The position numbers and the translations under genes are program-made. Below the pieces are notes generated by a model. The model saw only the letters and a list, made by a program, of their open reading frames with translations. It was not told the origin of the DNA and made no database searches. Positions 17,334-26,025 of a stretch of 63,297 nt of DNA are shown piece after piece. Source of the stretch: Butyrivibrio sp. XPD2006 (lineage in GTDB: Bacteria > Bacillota > Clostridia > Lachnospirales > Lachnospiraceae); NCBI RefSeq assembly GCF_000420865.1, contig NZ_ATVT01000019.1, forward strand, positions 1 through 63,297, written 5' to 3'. Numbering within the stretch: the first letter of the stretch is position 1; each line of letters opens with the position of its first letter.

Positions 17334-18350
17334 TTACTGTTCAAGTAAATTGCGAACGGAGAATCGCTCTGCAACTCTGATTGGAAGCCTTTCATCTACT
17401 GAAAGGTCCTTTTCTCCGTTGATCATTCTAAGAAGATACTCCCAGGCCTTTTCAGCCTTTACATCGAAGTTCTGAGCCACGGAAGTCAGCTTGGGCGTCA
17501 TATATTCGCAATTGGGCAGATTGTCAAATCCTATCACGGAGACGTCGTAAGGAACCCTGATTCCGCACTGTGAAAGCCCCTCTATGACACCGAAGGCAAC
17601 TATATCGGACAGGCATGCAACCGCTGTGTAGCCTCCGTTGGAGAATCCGATATTCTGCCCTGCTTCTACCGCGTTAATATACGTGGTATCAGTGTAAAAG
17701 ATATTGCTCTCGCCGAAGGGAACACCGCTCTCCTTGCAGGCTGTAGCAAAACCCTTGTATCTCTCCATGATTACGCCCTCTTCACCGATAACGGGTGTGA
17801 CCAGAGCAAGGTTTTTGTGCCCTTTACCGATGAGATATCTGGCAGAAAGATATCCGCCTCTGTAGTCCTCAATTCCGACATTAACAATTCCTTCTCCCGG
17901 CGCATAAGTATCAATAAATACAACCGGTGAGTCGATTAACTTCTTGATCTCTCTTACCTCATCCGGGAAAATGCCCAAAAAGAAGGCTCCATCTACATTC
18001 CAGGATGAAAGAAGAGGAATGATCTCCCTTGGATCGTGCACACATCTCATCATGAGGTAGTAGTCCTCGTTTCTGACGCACCTCTCTATTGCTGCGATAA
18101 TATGCGCGTTGTAGGGATTGGTAAAAAAGTCCTCATCTGCACCAAGGTATGGAATTACAAGTCCTATGATGCGGCTTTCCTTCTTGGCCAGTGACCTGGC
18201 AAGGGCGTTTGGTTTATAATTGGTTTCCTTTATTATCTCGTTAACCCTGCGCCTGGTCTCCTCAGAAACCTTGTGGTTATTGCCGTTGATAACATTTGAA
18301 ACTGTGGCAGTACTAACCCCTGCTCTCTGGGCAATTGTCTTTAAATTCAT
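17334..18350 (-). CDS. LacI-family regulator of the maltodextrin genes
   Basis: The 338-residue protein has an N-terminal helix-turn-helix (LKTIAQRAGVSTATVSNVIN) with the hinge-helix motif KPNALARSLA. A periplasmic-binding-like sensor domain with IGLVIPY and IGFDNLPNCEYMTP follows. ATG 18350 has GGAGG at 5 bases and is clearly the true start; the open frame extends further upstream without signals. It is the second gene after the amylase and lies upstream of malE. The shared operator at both promoters suggests it represses both units, relieved by maltose or maltodextrin. Confidence 0.93.
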   Translation of the reverse strand: MNLKTIAQRAGVSTATVSNVINGNNHKVSEETRRRVNEIIKETNYKPNALARSLAKKESRIIGLVIPYLGADEDFFTNPYNAHIIAAIERCVRNEDYYLMMRCVHDPREIIPLLSSWNVDGAFFLGIFPDEVREIKKLIDSPVVFIDTYAPGEGIVNVGIEDYRGGYLSARYLIGKGHKNLALVTPVIGEEGVIMERYKGFATACKESGVPFGESNIFYTDTTYINAVEAGQNIGFSNGGYTAVACLSDIVAFGVIEGLSQCGIRVPYDVSVIGFDNLPNCEYMTPKLTSVAQNFDVKAEKAWEYLLRMINGEKDLSVDERLPIRVAERFSVRNLLEQ

Positions 18351-18375
18351 TTTTTCCTCCGATGCGGCCTGCGTT

Positions 18376-19764
18376 TTATCTGGTCGCGATAATGTAAAAC
18401 TCCCACGGGGCAAAGGTGTGTTTATCACCGGGAAGCTGACCCCCTGCGGTATATTCCGTTGATACTCCGGAAAAGACTACTTCTTCATCTCCTGTCAATA
18501 TGTTCCCAAGATCAACGTATTCCTGTGCTCTCTTTGAAAGATTGAATATGCAGATGATCTCATCATCCCCGGATGCTCTCTTGTAGGCAAAAATATTTTT
18601 GTTTCCAAGATCAAGTACTTCGAATCCCTCTCCTGTATTGGTGCTGCCAAGAGCCGGATGTTCTGACTTGATCATTGAAAGATTACTTATCAGCCCCCTG
18701 TAATCCTTGCCTGTTCTGTCCCAGTTTATAGTGTCTTTTTCCATAAAAGCTATATTCTTGTCATAGGCTATCTCATCCCCCGAATAAAGCATCGGAATAC
18801 CGGGAAGCGTGAAGATCAGACTGTACATGGATGGAAGTACATCCTCCGGAAACGCCTCATCTATGGTTCTGTCCCAGGAGTTAACATCATGGTTATCAAG
18901 GTAATACATGGGAAACGTGTTGTTATCTGTAGAAGGCATGTAAAGCTTGATCTTATCAGCTGTCTTGCCGTCCTTGGCAACAGCCAGAAGCGTCTCATAG
19001 ACCTTTGTGGCGTAGTTTGAGTCAAAGCCGTACTCAAGATTAGCTGCCGCCTGGCCTCCGAGGTCCTCTTCAAGCATGTAGATGTCTTTTACCTTATCCA
19101 GCTCTATCCTGGCTTCTCTCCAGAAATCTTCGGGAACTCCAGCTGCATAATCGCATCTGAAACCGTCCACATCGAACTCTTCTACCCAGAACTTCATGCA
19201 TTCTATCATCTCTTTTCGCATATCAGCGTTGTCGTAGTTGAGATCCGCAACATCGGGCCATCCCATTCCCTCGGGTGATATGATCTTGCCATCCTTCTGA
19301 GTGTACCAGTCGGGATGCTCTGTGATCCAGGCGTTGTCCCAGCCTGTGTGGTTAGCAACCCAATCCAGCATCACGTGAAAGCCCATTTCATGCGCCTTAT
19401 CCACCAATGCCTTAAAATCTTCTTTTGTACCAAATTCGGGATTAACATCTCTGTAGTCGCTTACTGAATAATAAGAGCCCAACCTGCCTGATCTGTTGGT
19501 GACAGAGATTGGATGGATAGGCATAAACCAAAGGGTATTAACGCCCATATCCTTTAAAGTATCAAGGTGCTCAGAAAACTCATTTATGGTTCCGGACTTC
19601 GTGTACTGTCTGAGGTTAACCTCGTAAAGGACAGCTGTTGCGGTCCAGTCCGGGGCCTCACTCTCAGTGGGAACCGCCTCAGGCCTTGCTGATGAACAGC
19701 CTGCACCTAAAACAGTTACTGCAAGTAAAATCCATGCAGTAACGATTTTTTTAACGTAATTCAT
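18376..19764 (-). CDS. Lipoprotein alpha-amylase, GH13
   Basis: The 462-residue protein has a signal peptide with lipobox LGAGCSS, so it should be anchored outside the membrane. The GH13 barrel starts at about residue 45. Catalytic residues are visible: the nucleophile in DGFRCDYAAG, the Glu of MLEEDLGG, and the Asp of YLDNHDVNSW. A small C-terminal beta domain follows. It should cut starch or long maltodextrins at the cell surface and feed MalE. It is co-transcribed with lacI, which starts 25 bases downstream. Confidence 0.93.
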   Translation of the reverse strand: MNYVKKIVTAWILLAVTVLGAGCSSARPEAVPTESEAPDWTATAVLYEVNLRQYTKSGTINEFSEHLDTLKDMGVNTLWFMPIHPISVTNRSGRLGSYYSVSDYRDVNPEFGTKEDFKALVDKAHEMGFHVMLDWVANHTGWDNAWITEHPDWYTQKDGKIISPEGMGWPDVADLNYDNADMRKEMIECMKFWVEEFDVDGFRCDYAAGVPEDFWREARIELDKVKDIYMLEEDLGGQAAANLEYGFDSNYATKVYETLLAVAKDGKTADKIKLYMPSTDNNTFPMYYLDNHDVNSWDRTIDEAFPEDVLPSMYSLIFTLPGIPMLYSGDEIAYDKNIAFMEKDTINWDRTGKDYRGLISNLSMIKSEHPALGSTNTGEGFEVLDLGNKNIFAYKRASGDDEIICIFNLSKRAQEYVDLGNILTGDEEVVFSGVSTEYTAGGQLPGDKHTFAPWEFYIIATR

Positions 19765-19802
19765 AACTATCGCTCCTTTGTAATTGTAGTAAAAACATTA
19801 CA

Positions 19803-19859
19803 TTAAGCGATTAACCTTTCTTTACTATACAAAAAAAGGGACTCTATTGCAAGTCCCTT
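19803..19859 (-). promoter_or_regulatory. Amylase-lacI promoter with LacI-type operator, fused to an upstream terminator
   Basis: On the minus strand TTGCAA (19847-19852) is followed after 17 bases by TATAGT (19824-19829). The palindrome TTAAGCGATTAA (19803-19814) covers the probable start site. The stem AAGGGACT/AGTCCCTT (19836-19859) followed by TTTTTTT is a good terminator for the upstream GGDEF/EAL gene. The -35 box lies in its loop and the U-run forms the spacer. Confidence 0.8.
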
Positions 19860-19874
19860 AAGAAAGCTGGTATT

Positions 19875-22163
19875 TCATGACTTTGAAATCAGTTCTTCAA
19901 ATTCAGTAATAGGTATTGGTTTTGAGAAATAGTAACCCTGGAACAGATGACATCCAAGTACTTTGAGTCTTTCGAACTGATCTACGGTCTCTACACCCTC
20001 AGCAAGAGAGATGATCTGCAGATCTTCAGCAAGGCGGATCACGTTTTTAACTATAATATCCGCTTTGATCTCATCACTGCTCTTACCCAGGAATTTCATG
20101 TCGATCTTCAAAATATCAACCGGCATGTCTTTTAACATGTTAAGAGATGAGTATCCGCTTCCGAAATCGTCCATTTCAACGATAAAGCCCTGTTTTCTGA
20201 ACTCTTCAAGGATCTTCATCTTGTCATCGGTATCCCTCATCATGCTGGATTCCGTAACTTCAATACGCAGTCTGTGCGGATCGATGTCATACTGTATTAC
20301 ATCGCTGACTATCTCAGCCAGAACGTCTGTCATGTAGAAGTCTTTCGGAGAAACATTCACAGAAATGAAAAGATTCGGATTTGTCTTTTCCCATCGGGAG
20401 AGGATTTCGCACGCCGATTTCCAAATATGCTTGTCCAGCTCTGTGATCATGCCATTGTCCTCAAACAGAGGTATGAAATCACCGGGTGACATGAAGCCGT
20501 GTACAGGGTGGATCCATCTTACAAGAGCCTCTGCGCCGACAATCTTTCCGTTTTTGTCAGCTATGGGCTGCAGGTAAGGCACTATCTGATTCTCTTCTAT
20601 CGCTGTGTCAAGCTGGCCCGAAATTTCCTGATCCCAGAGCATTTTATCTCTGATCTTCTTATCAAAGAAAGCGACATGTTTTCTGTAATCATCTTTGATT
20701 GAATCCAGCGCCACAAGAGCTCTGTCATAGAGAACAGAGGGATCCTGATCATCTTCCTCTATCTCGCAGAAGCCTACATGTACGGTAATACGATGCTCCA
20801 CATCCCCCAATCTGACTTTAAAGTGCGACAGGTCGTTCTCGACAATATTCTGTACAAACAGCCTTTTAGGAAGACATGACCCGAAAGTATCACCGGCAAT
20901 ACGACCGTAAATACAGGTCTCATCAGCATATTTCTTGAGCCAGTCTGCAATCTGAATGAGCGCTGCATCACCGAATTCCCGGCCGAATACATCATTAAAT
21001 ACCTTAAAGTCACATATATAAATTGACGCTACATAATAATCCTTCAAAAGATGCTGTTTTAAACGATCAGAGATAACTTTGAAGGTGTACTCTTTATTGT
21101 ATATGCCTGTCAGTGCATCGTGATTGGCTGCAAAGAGCTCTTTTTCGATACGCTTTTTTTCCTCGGTAATATCCCTGACCTTGACGTAAGTACCCAGATT
21201 TCTTTCGTATCTGTCGTTGAACTTGCCGTGTGCGACCATGTAGCTACGCTCATTAGGCGCTGTCCCCAGGGACATTTCAACCTCTTTTGCCTCAGGAAGT
21301 TTACTTACATCGCCAAAAAGAGAAATAAGTGTATTCGAAACCTCCTCAAGGTTATCGCTTCTGATTCCCGTAAGCTCTTTTGCCGGCTCATTTACCCATA
21401 TGCATCTGCCTTCAGGGCCGTATAATACAACCGCCACCTTCGTGTCAGATACGATGTCCGCAAGCATATTGTCCAGGAGCCTGAGCGGTCTGTATAGGAT
21501 TGAGAAATAATAGATCAGCAGACCCAATATAGTAAATCCAACCATGGATCTGTCAATAGGGATGCGGAAAAAGACATAGTATGCCTGCCAGATAGTGCCA
21601 AGGATCAAAGTTATAAGGATGACAATATAGCGCTCCTTGTATAAAACCGGAACCTTTATGGTTATTTTTACGAAAACAAACATTACGATGGCGATGGCGC
21701 TGTAACAGGCTACCCTGTGTATTGAAACACCTATATGCGGAACACTGAGAAAATATGGTTTTCCATATGCCGAAACTTCCTGAAGTTCAAAGGCATGTGA
21801 AAAGATATTGTTTAAAAGAAGCTGGATCACATCAATTGTAAATAGAATATGGAGCCAGAACGGCACAATATGATCTTTTTGGTTTTTGGCATTTTTAACA
21901 CCGCAATACTCTCTGGTAAAACGCAAAAGAGCGTACATAGCAATGTCCATGCCAATGTAGTACATATAATACCCCACCAGTGCCACAACTCGTGTGCTGG
22001 TGCCGATTATGAACATATTTCCGAGAACAAGGGGAACAAGTGAAAGACAAAACAGGCAAACAGACTTGCCTATCGATTTTTTTGAGCACATGGAAGCATG
22101 GCTACAATACAGTAAAGTAGCTATCAATACGGCAAATACTACTATGAAAGCATATCTGAACAT
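19875..22163 (-). CDS. Membrane-bound PAS-GGDEF-EAL protein
   Basis: Starting at ATG 22163 (GGAGG at 8 bases) the protein has 762 residues. About seven hydrophobic segments fill residues 1-220, then come a PAS-like domain (GRCIWVNEPAKELTGI), a GGDEF domain with degenerate signature AGDTF, and an intact EAL domain (EALVRW, MDDFGSGYSSL, AEGVETVDQ). I infer c-di-GMP hydrolysis controlled by a membrane sensor. An upstream in-frame GTG at 22208 exists but lacks a good site. The Shine-Dalgarno lies inside a long inverted repeat. Confidence 0.87.
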   Translation of the reverse strand: MFRYAFIVVFAVLIATLLYCSHASMCSKKSIGKSVCLFCLSLVPLVLGNMFIIGTSTRVVALVGYYMYYIGMDIAMYALLRFTREYCGVKNAKNQKDHIVPFWLHILFTIDVIQLLLNNIFSHAFELQEVSAYGKPYFLSVPHIGVSIHRVACYSAIAIVMFVFVKITIKVPVLYKERYIVILITLILGTIWQAYYVFFRIPIDRSMVGFTILGLLIYYFSILYRPLRLLDNMLADIVSDTKVAVVLYGPEGRCIWVNEPAKELTGIRSDNLEEVSNTLISLFGDVSKLPEAKEVEMSLGTAPNERSYMVAHGKFNDRYERNLGTYVKVRDITEEKKRIEKELFAANHDALTGIYNKEYTFKVISDRLKQHLLKDYYVASIYICDFKVFNDVFGREFGDAALIQIADWLKKYADETCIYGRIAGDTFGSCLPKRLFVQNIVENDLSHFKVRLGDVEHRITVHVGFCEIEEDDQDPSVLYDRALVALDSIKDDYRKHVAFFDKKIRDKMLWDQEISGQLDTAIEENQIVPYLQPIADKNGKIVGAEALVRWIHPVHGFMSPGDFIPLFEDNGMITELDKHIWKSACEILSRWEKTNPNLFISVNVSPKDFYMTDVLAEIVSDVIQYDIDPHRLRIEVTESSMMRDTDDKMKILEEFRKQGFIVEMDDFGSGYSSLNMLKDMPVDILKIDMKFLGKSSDEIKADIIVKNVIRLAEDLQIISLAEGVETVDQFERLKVLGCHLFQGYYFSKPIPITEFEELISKS

Positions 22164-22171
22164 ATTGCACG

Positions 22172-22233
22172 CCTCCGGAATAAAGTAAAAAAACGCATAG
22201 TTACTCACTTAAATTCTATACTTTATTCGGAGG
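22172..22233 (-). promoter_or_regulatory. Long inverted repeat that could sequester the Shine-Dalgarno of the GGDEF/EAL gene
   Basis: Bases 22172-22187 and 22219-22233 are complementary over 15 pairs with one bulged base. The GGAGG ribosome binding site of the downstream gene is in the 3' arm of the transcript, pairing with CCUCC in the 5' arm; the loop is 31 bases. If transcription starts upstream of 22233 the site would be hidden. A TTGATA/TATAGA pair with a 19-base spacer could instead start inside the repeat. Confidence 0.65.
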
Positions 22234-22305
22234 AAAAGATATCAAAATTGCGCAAATTTATTAAACTTTAATTATTGTATACAAGCTTATTTTTATTCAG
22301 CAAAA

Positions 22306-23379
22306 TTAGCGGTCAGACTCTTCTACCAATACACCCAAAACAACGAATTGGAGGTCATCCTTTTTCGTACAGGTTGAAAGGGTAACAACTTTGCTGTCTT
22401 TATTGACCGGAATCTCTGAATCCATGTAGGACTTGATCCTGACATGTTCAGCATCCTTTACAAATTCGAGAGCCGCATCCGAGACATAGTCATAGAGGAT
22501 ATAAGTCTCCGAAACATCCATGTACTCGAAAATCAGGTACCTGTAGGCCTTTTGTGGTGTAATGATCTGAAAATACATATGGTCATTATAGTAGGCCGGA
22601 TCTTTTCTGTATTCTCTGAGAGACCCGAACATCGTGCCATCCTTCATGTTGTGGCCGTATACGATGGAATTGGCATCAGTAAAATCTGCAGCTGAGCGAT
22701 AATCCAGGAAAATAGCGCCTGTGGGTGCTTCCTCTCCCATGTAATCAAGCTTGCTGTATTTTTCGTTGTCCTCAGACTGCATTATCGGATAACTGATATG
22801 GCCGTCCTCAAAATATACCCAGCCAACCATTTCAGGATATGCTTCCATGAGCTTGTCCAGTTCTATGTCGGCTGTGTCCCAGGATTTCTTCTGAGTTGTG
22901 GCTGTTGTAGTTCCTTCGTTTGAAGGTTGCTCTGCTGAAGGCTCTTTTTCCTGAGCCGCAGTCTCTTCTACATCCTGCTTGGTGGCATCTGCTACAGCTT
23001 CCGCATCTTGGGCTGGCTCTGTTGTGTTTGCTTCTACTGCTTCAGCAGGCTCTGACGTGCTTGTTTCTGCCGCTCCATTGCCTGATTTCGATGTCTCAGG
23101 ACCGGCTATCCTCTGCGCTGCAAAAATTGCTGCACACAAAAGAACTCCTGCCAACACAATTCCAGCTACTCTCTTACCTGTGGATGCATTCTTCCCAAAG
23201 AGGGAGCACACAAAAATGGCAACAGAAAATAAAGCGCTGAGTATTACTATCAGCAGAAGTGCAAAAAAAGTCGTTACTGCCGCGATTGCTCTGTGTTTCT
23301 CATTAAAGCCTTTCACTGACAGCATCAGACTCGTTATTATGTTCTTTTTTCTTTCTTCTAATCTACTACTTAACTGCAA
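22306..23379 (-). CDS. Class B-like sortase with long N-terminal extension
   Basis: The 357-residue protein has two hydrophobic segments (about 33-57 and 68-90). A Ala/Glu/Thr-rich linker (about 95-165) precedes the sortase barrel. The catalytic His is in SIVYGHNMKDGTMFGSL and the Cys in VVTLSTCT. The position that normally holds the catalytic Arg reads Gln (DLQFVV, codon CAA). The start is TTG with GAGGTG 9 bases upstream, so it is less certain than others. Sortases join LPxTG-like proteins to the wall or to pilins; no substrate or pilin gene lies nearby. Confidence 0.85.
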   Translation of the reverse strand: MQLSSRLEERKKNIITSLMLSVKGFNEKHRAIAAVTTFFALLLIVILSALFSVAIFVCSLFGKNASTGKRVAGIVLAGVLLCAAIFAAQRIAGPETSKSGNGAAETSTSEPAEAVEANTTEPAQDAEAVADATKQDVEETAAQEKEPSAEQPSNEGTTTATTQKKSWDTADIELDKLMEAYPEMVGWVYFEDGHISYPIMQSEDNEKYSKLDYMGEEAPTGAIFLDYRSAADFTDANSIVYGHNMKDGTMFGSLREYRKDPAYYNDHMYFQIITPQKAYRYLIFEYMDVSETYILYDYVSDAALEFVKDAEHVRIKSYMDSEIPVNKDSKVVTLSTCTKKDDLQFVVLGVLVEESDR

Positions 23380-23496
23380 AACTAATTACACCTCTCATTT
23401 CAACTCGACAATCATATCACATGAGAGGCCAAATTCACAATGAAATTTATAAACTCTTTTCACCGCCTTATTTTATGGCAGAGAGATACTTTTCTA

Positions 23497-24261
23497 TCAG
23501 GAAATCTTCTCGTATATCTTCACGAAGTCCACGGATGCTTCGCGGGCCATGTCTGAATCCTTGCCGTCAAAGCCATGTCCTGCACCCTTAACTTCACGCA
23601 GTGTCGCGTAGCCGTAGTTGGCAGCTGCAGTTCTGGAATATTCTATGGGCACAACGTCGTCCTTGTTGCCGTGGATCAGGAGCACCGGCTTACCAAAGCC
23701 CGTCTGAAGGTCTTTTACATCTATATCGACAGCAACCTTGTCATATTCCGGGCTTATTGACATGCCAAAGACCTCTGTCTCTCCGCTCTCAAGGCGTCTC
23801 TTGGAGTCGTCCGGGATGACAAACGCCGGGTACCAGAGGATTAATCCTTTCACATCCTCAGTGTAAGCACGCCCTACAATCGCGGAAACAAAGCCTCCCT
23901 GGGACTCTCCCTGAAGGTATAAGCTGTCCTTATCAACATATGAAAGGCACTTTACGCTCTCCATCACATCAACCAGGTCGGAAGCCTCGGTCATTACCGT
24001 CATCTCCTGCATAGTGCCGTCACTCTCAGACTCAAGTCCGCCTCCACAGAAGTCGAAGAACACGCATACTATGCCACTTTCAGCATATCCGTTTCCGTGG
24101 TGCATCAACTCACGGTAGTTTGAACCGAACCCATGCGAGAATATCACCGTGGGAAAAGAGCCATCTCCATCGGGTCTGTATATCAATCCCCTGATGACAC
24201 GGCCATTCTCCTTGGTCACTTCAAGTTTCTCTTCAATTGTTTTGTAAGTTTTCTTTTCCAT
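23497..24261 (-). CDS. Alpha/beta hydrolase, feruloyl-esterase-like
   Basis: The 254-residue cytoplasmic esterase has the triad in order: Ser in LQGESQGGF, Asp in HGNKDDVVP, and His in GAGHGFDG. The oxyanion region is FSHGFGSNYRE. The overall arrangement resembles cinnamoyl/feruloyl esterases known from Butyrivibrio, which release ferulate from xylan fragments. The substrate is inferred from that resemblance only. It is monocistronic, upstream of the dispersed palindrome. Confidence 0.85.
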   Translation of the reverse strand: MEKKTYKTIEEKLEVTKENGRVIRGLIYRPDGDGSFPTVIFSHGFGSNYRELMHHGNGYAESGIVCVFFDFCGGGLESESDGTMQEMTVMTEASDLVDVMESVKCLSYVDKDSLYLQGESQGGFVSAIVGRAYTEDVKGLILWYPAFVIPDDSKRRLESGETEVFGMSISPEYDKVAVDIDVKDLQTGFGKPVLLIHGNKDDVVPIEYSRTAAANYGYATLREVKGAGHGFDGKDSDMAREASVDFVKIYEKIS

Positions 24262-24304
24262 ACCTACAATCTTACCACTTTTTCAAATCAGTGGCGCAGC
24301 AAAA

Positions 24305-24366
24305 TGGTCCCCCGGGACGGAGGTAAGGGGTCAAAAATGACCCCTTACCTCCGTCCCTAGGGACCA
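24305..24366. repeat. Full-length dispersed palindrome (62 bp)
   Basis: A perfect 20-bp stem (24314-24333 with 24338-24357) around AAAA is extended by TGGTCCC/GGGACCA at the ends. It abuts the stop codon of the acyl-CoA ligase and probably serves as the transcription end for the fatty-acid operon. Half copies lie at 2027 and 8934. Confidence 0.9.
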
Positions 24367-26013
24367 TTATTTTGCTTTAGCGTAGTCCGCTTTTCGGATG
24401 GCGGATCTGAGGATCTTGCCGTTGGCGTTGTGGGGAAGGCTCTCCTCAAACTTCACCATGCGCGGGTATTTGTAGATGGCTGTCCTCTTTTTGACGTAGT
24501 CCTGAAGTTCCACAGCAAGCTTGCTGCCGGGTTCGTAGCCGTCATTGAGGACCACACTGGCTTTGACGAGAGCCCCTCTGTTCTTGGAAGGAAATCCCGT
24601 AACTGCGCACTCGAACACAGCCGGATGGCGCATCAGAATGTCCTCTACTTCCGAAGGTCCGATTCTGTAACCGCTGGATTTTATAACGTCATCGTTTCGG
24701 CCGACGAAAAAGAAATTTCCATTTTCATCACGGATTGCCATGTCTTTGGTGTGGTAGATCCCGCCTTCCCAGACTTCCCTGTACTGCTCAACAGCACCAA
24801 GATAGCCGGAGAATACTCCAACAGGGCGCTTCCCGTTCCTTGGAACGATCACAATCTCGCCTTCTGTCCCAACGGGAACCGGATTATTGTTCTCATCAAC
24901 CAGCTCAACCTGATACAGCGGCGAAGCCTTTCCTATGCTTCCCGGAATCTGCGTCCCATCTACTGTTGTGCAGATCTGAAGCGCCGTCTCAGTCTGTCCG
25001 AAGCCCTCGCGGATCGTAAGCCCCGTCAGTTCCTTAAACTTCGCAGAAACCTCTTTTGGCATGGCTTCTCCTGCAGTGGTAACAAAGTGCAGATTCTCAA
25101 GATTATATTTGCTGAAATCTTCCAACACAAAATACTTATATATGGTAGGAGGCGCGCAGAAGGTGTTGACCTTCTCTTCCTCCAGGAGCCTTAGCATATC
25201 GCCTGCATAGAACTGCTCATAGTCATAGACCATGATGGCAGCGCCCATGAACCACTGGCCGTAGAGCTTGCCCCAGGCCGTCTTGGCCCATCCCGAGTCC
25301 GCCACAGTCAGATGCAGCCACCCATTCTGAACTCCGTGCCAGTTTTTTGCCGTAAAAATGTGCGCCAGCGGATATGAAAAGTCGTGAATCACTGCCTTGG
25401 GCGCCCCGTTGGTCCCGGAAGTGAAGTAATACAGCATCGGATCCGTCACATTTGTCTTTACTCTGGCAAAAGAGCTCTCAGCTGCCTCCACGATATCTTC
25501 AAAGCACTCGCTGTCCTTGTATCTATTGCCTACAACGATCATTGTCACATGCAGTCCTGACACAGCCTCGGCCACTTTATCACAGATATCATCTGTATTT
25601 ACACAGATCACTGCCCTGGCGCCGGAGAGCTTCATTCTCTCCCTGATATCCTCGGCTGACACCATGTGCGATGTAGGAATCGCCACAGCTCCCAGCTTGT
25701 GGATTGCCAGAATGCTGATCCAGAATTCGTAGCGCCTTTTGAGGAGCAGCATTACGCCATTGCCCTTGCCAATTCCAAGACTTCTCATAGCGTTTGCAGC
25801 TTTATCAGACAGCCTCTTTATATCGTCAAAGGTGAATCTTGTGATCCTGCCTTCGGCAGTTTTATGCAAAAGAGCCAGCTGCTTGGGAGTCTCATCGGCA
25901 AACCTGTCCATCACATCATAGGCAAAGTTAAAACTATCGGAGTAGTCAAACATAACATCCGTTATGCTACCCTGACTGTCTTTGATCTCTTTATAATAAT
26001 CCTCATATATCAT
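24367..26013 (-). CDS. AMP-forming acyl-CoA synthetase, last gene of the fatty-acid operon
   Basis: The 548-residue ANL-superfamily enzyme activates a carboxylic acid to its CoA thioester through an acyl-AMP. Motifs are YYFTSGTNGAPKAVIHD (phosphate loop), REGFGQTE, the hinge region FFVGRNDDVIKSSGYRIGP, and NANGKILRSAIR with the catalytic Lys. The overall form resembles medium-chain acyl-CoA ligases. Its place 12 bases after accA suggests it supplies CoA-activated acids, perhaps branched or medium-chain primers, to membrane lipid synthesis. Confidence 0.9.
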   Translation of the reverse strand: MIYEDYYKEIKDSQGSITDVMFDYSDSFNFAYDVMDRFADETPKQLALLHKTAEGRITRFTFDDIKRLSDKAANAMRSLGIGKGNGVMLLLKRRYEFWISILAIHKLGAVAIPTSHMVSAEDIRERMKLSGARAVICVNTDDICDKVAEAVSGLHVTMIVVGNRYKDSECFEDIVEAAESSFARVKTNVTDPMLYYFTSGTNGAPKAVIHDFSYPLAHIFTAKNWHGVQNGWLHLTVADSGWAKTAWGKLYGQWFMGAAIMVYDYEQFYAGDMLRLLEEEKVNTFCAPPTIYKYFVLEDFSKYNLENLHFVTTAGEAMPKEVSAKFKELTGLTIREGFGQTETALQICTTVDGTQIPGSIGKASPLYQVELVDENNNPVPVGTEGEIVIVPRNGKRPVGVFSGYLGAVEQYREVWEGGIYHTKDMAIRDENGNFFFVGRNDDVIKSSGYRIGPSEVEDILMRHPAVFECAVTGFPSKNRGALVKASVVLNDGYEPGSKLAVELQDYVKKRTAIYKYPRMVKFEESLPHNANGKILRSAIRKADYAKAK

Positions 26014-26025
26014 GGGTTTCTTCCT

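Noticed and set aside
21241..21290. Fourth copy of the GGGACC repeat
   Set aside because: Only CCCCAGGGAC matches, inside a coding region, with no inverted arm.
22164..22208. GTG start for the membrane GGDEF/EAL protein
   Set aside because: It has no ribosome site, while ATG 22163 has GGAGG at 8 bases and begins directly with a membrane segment.
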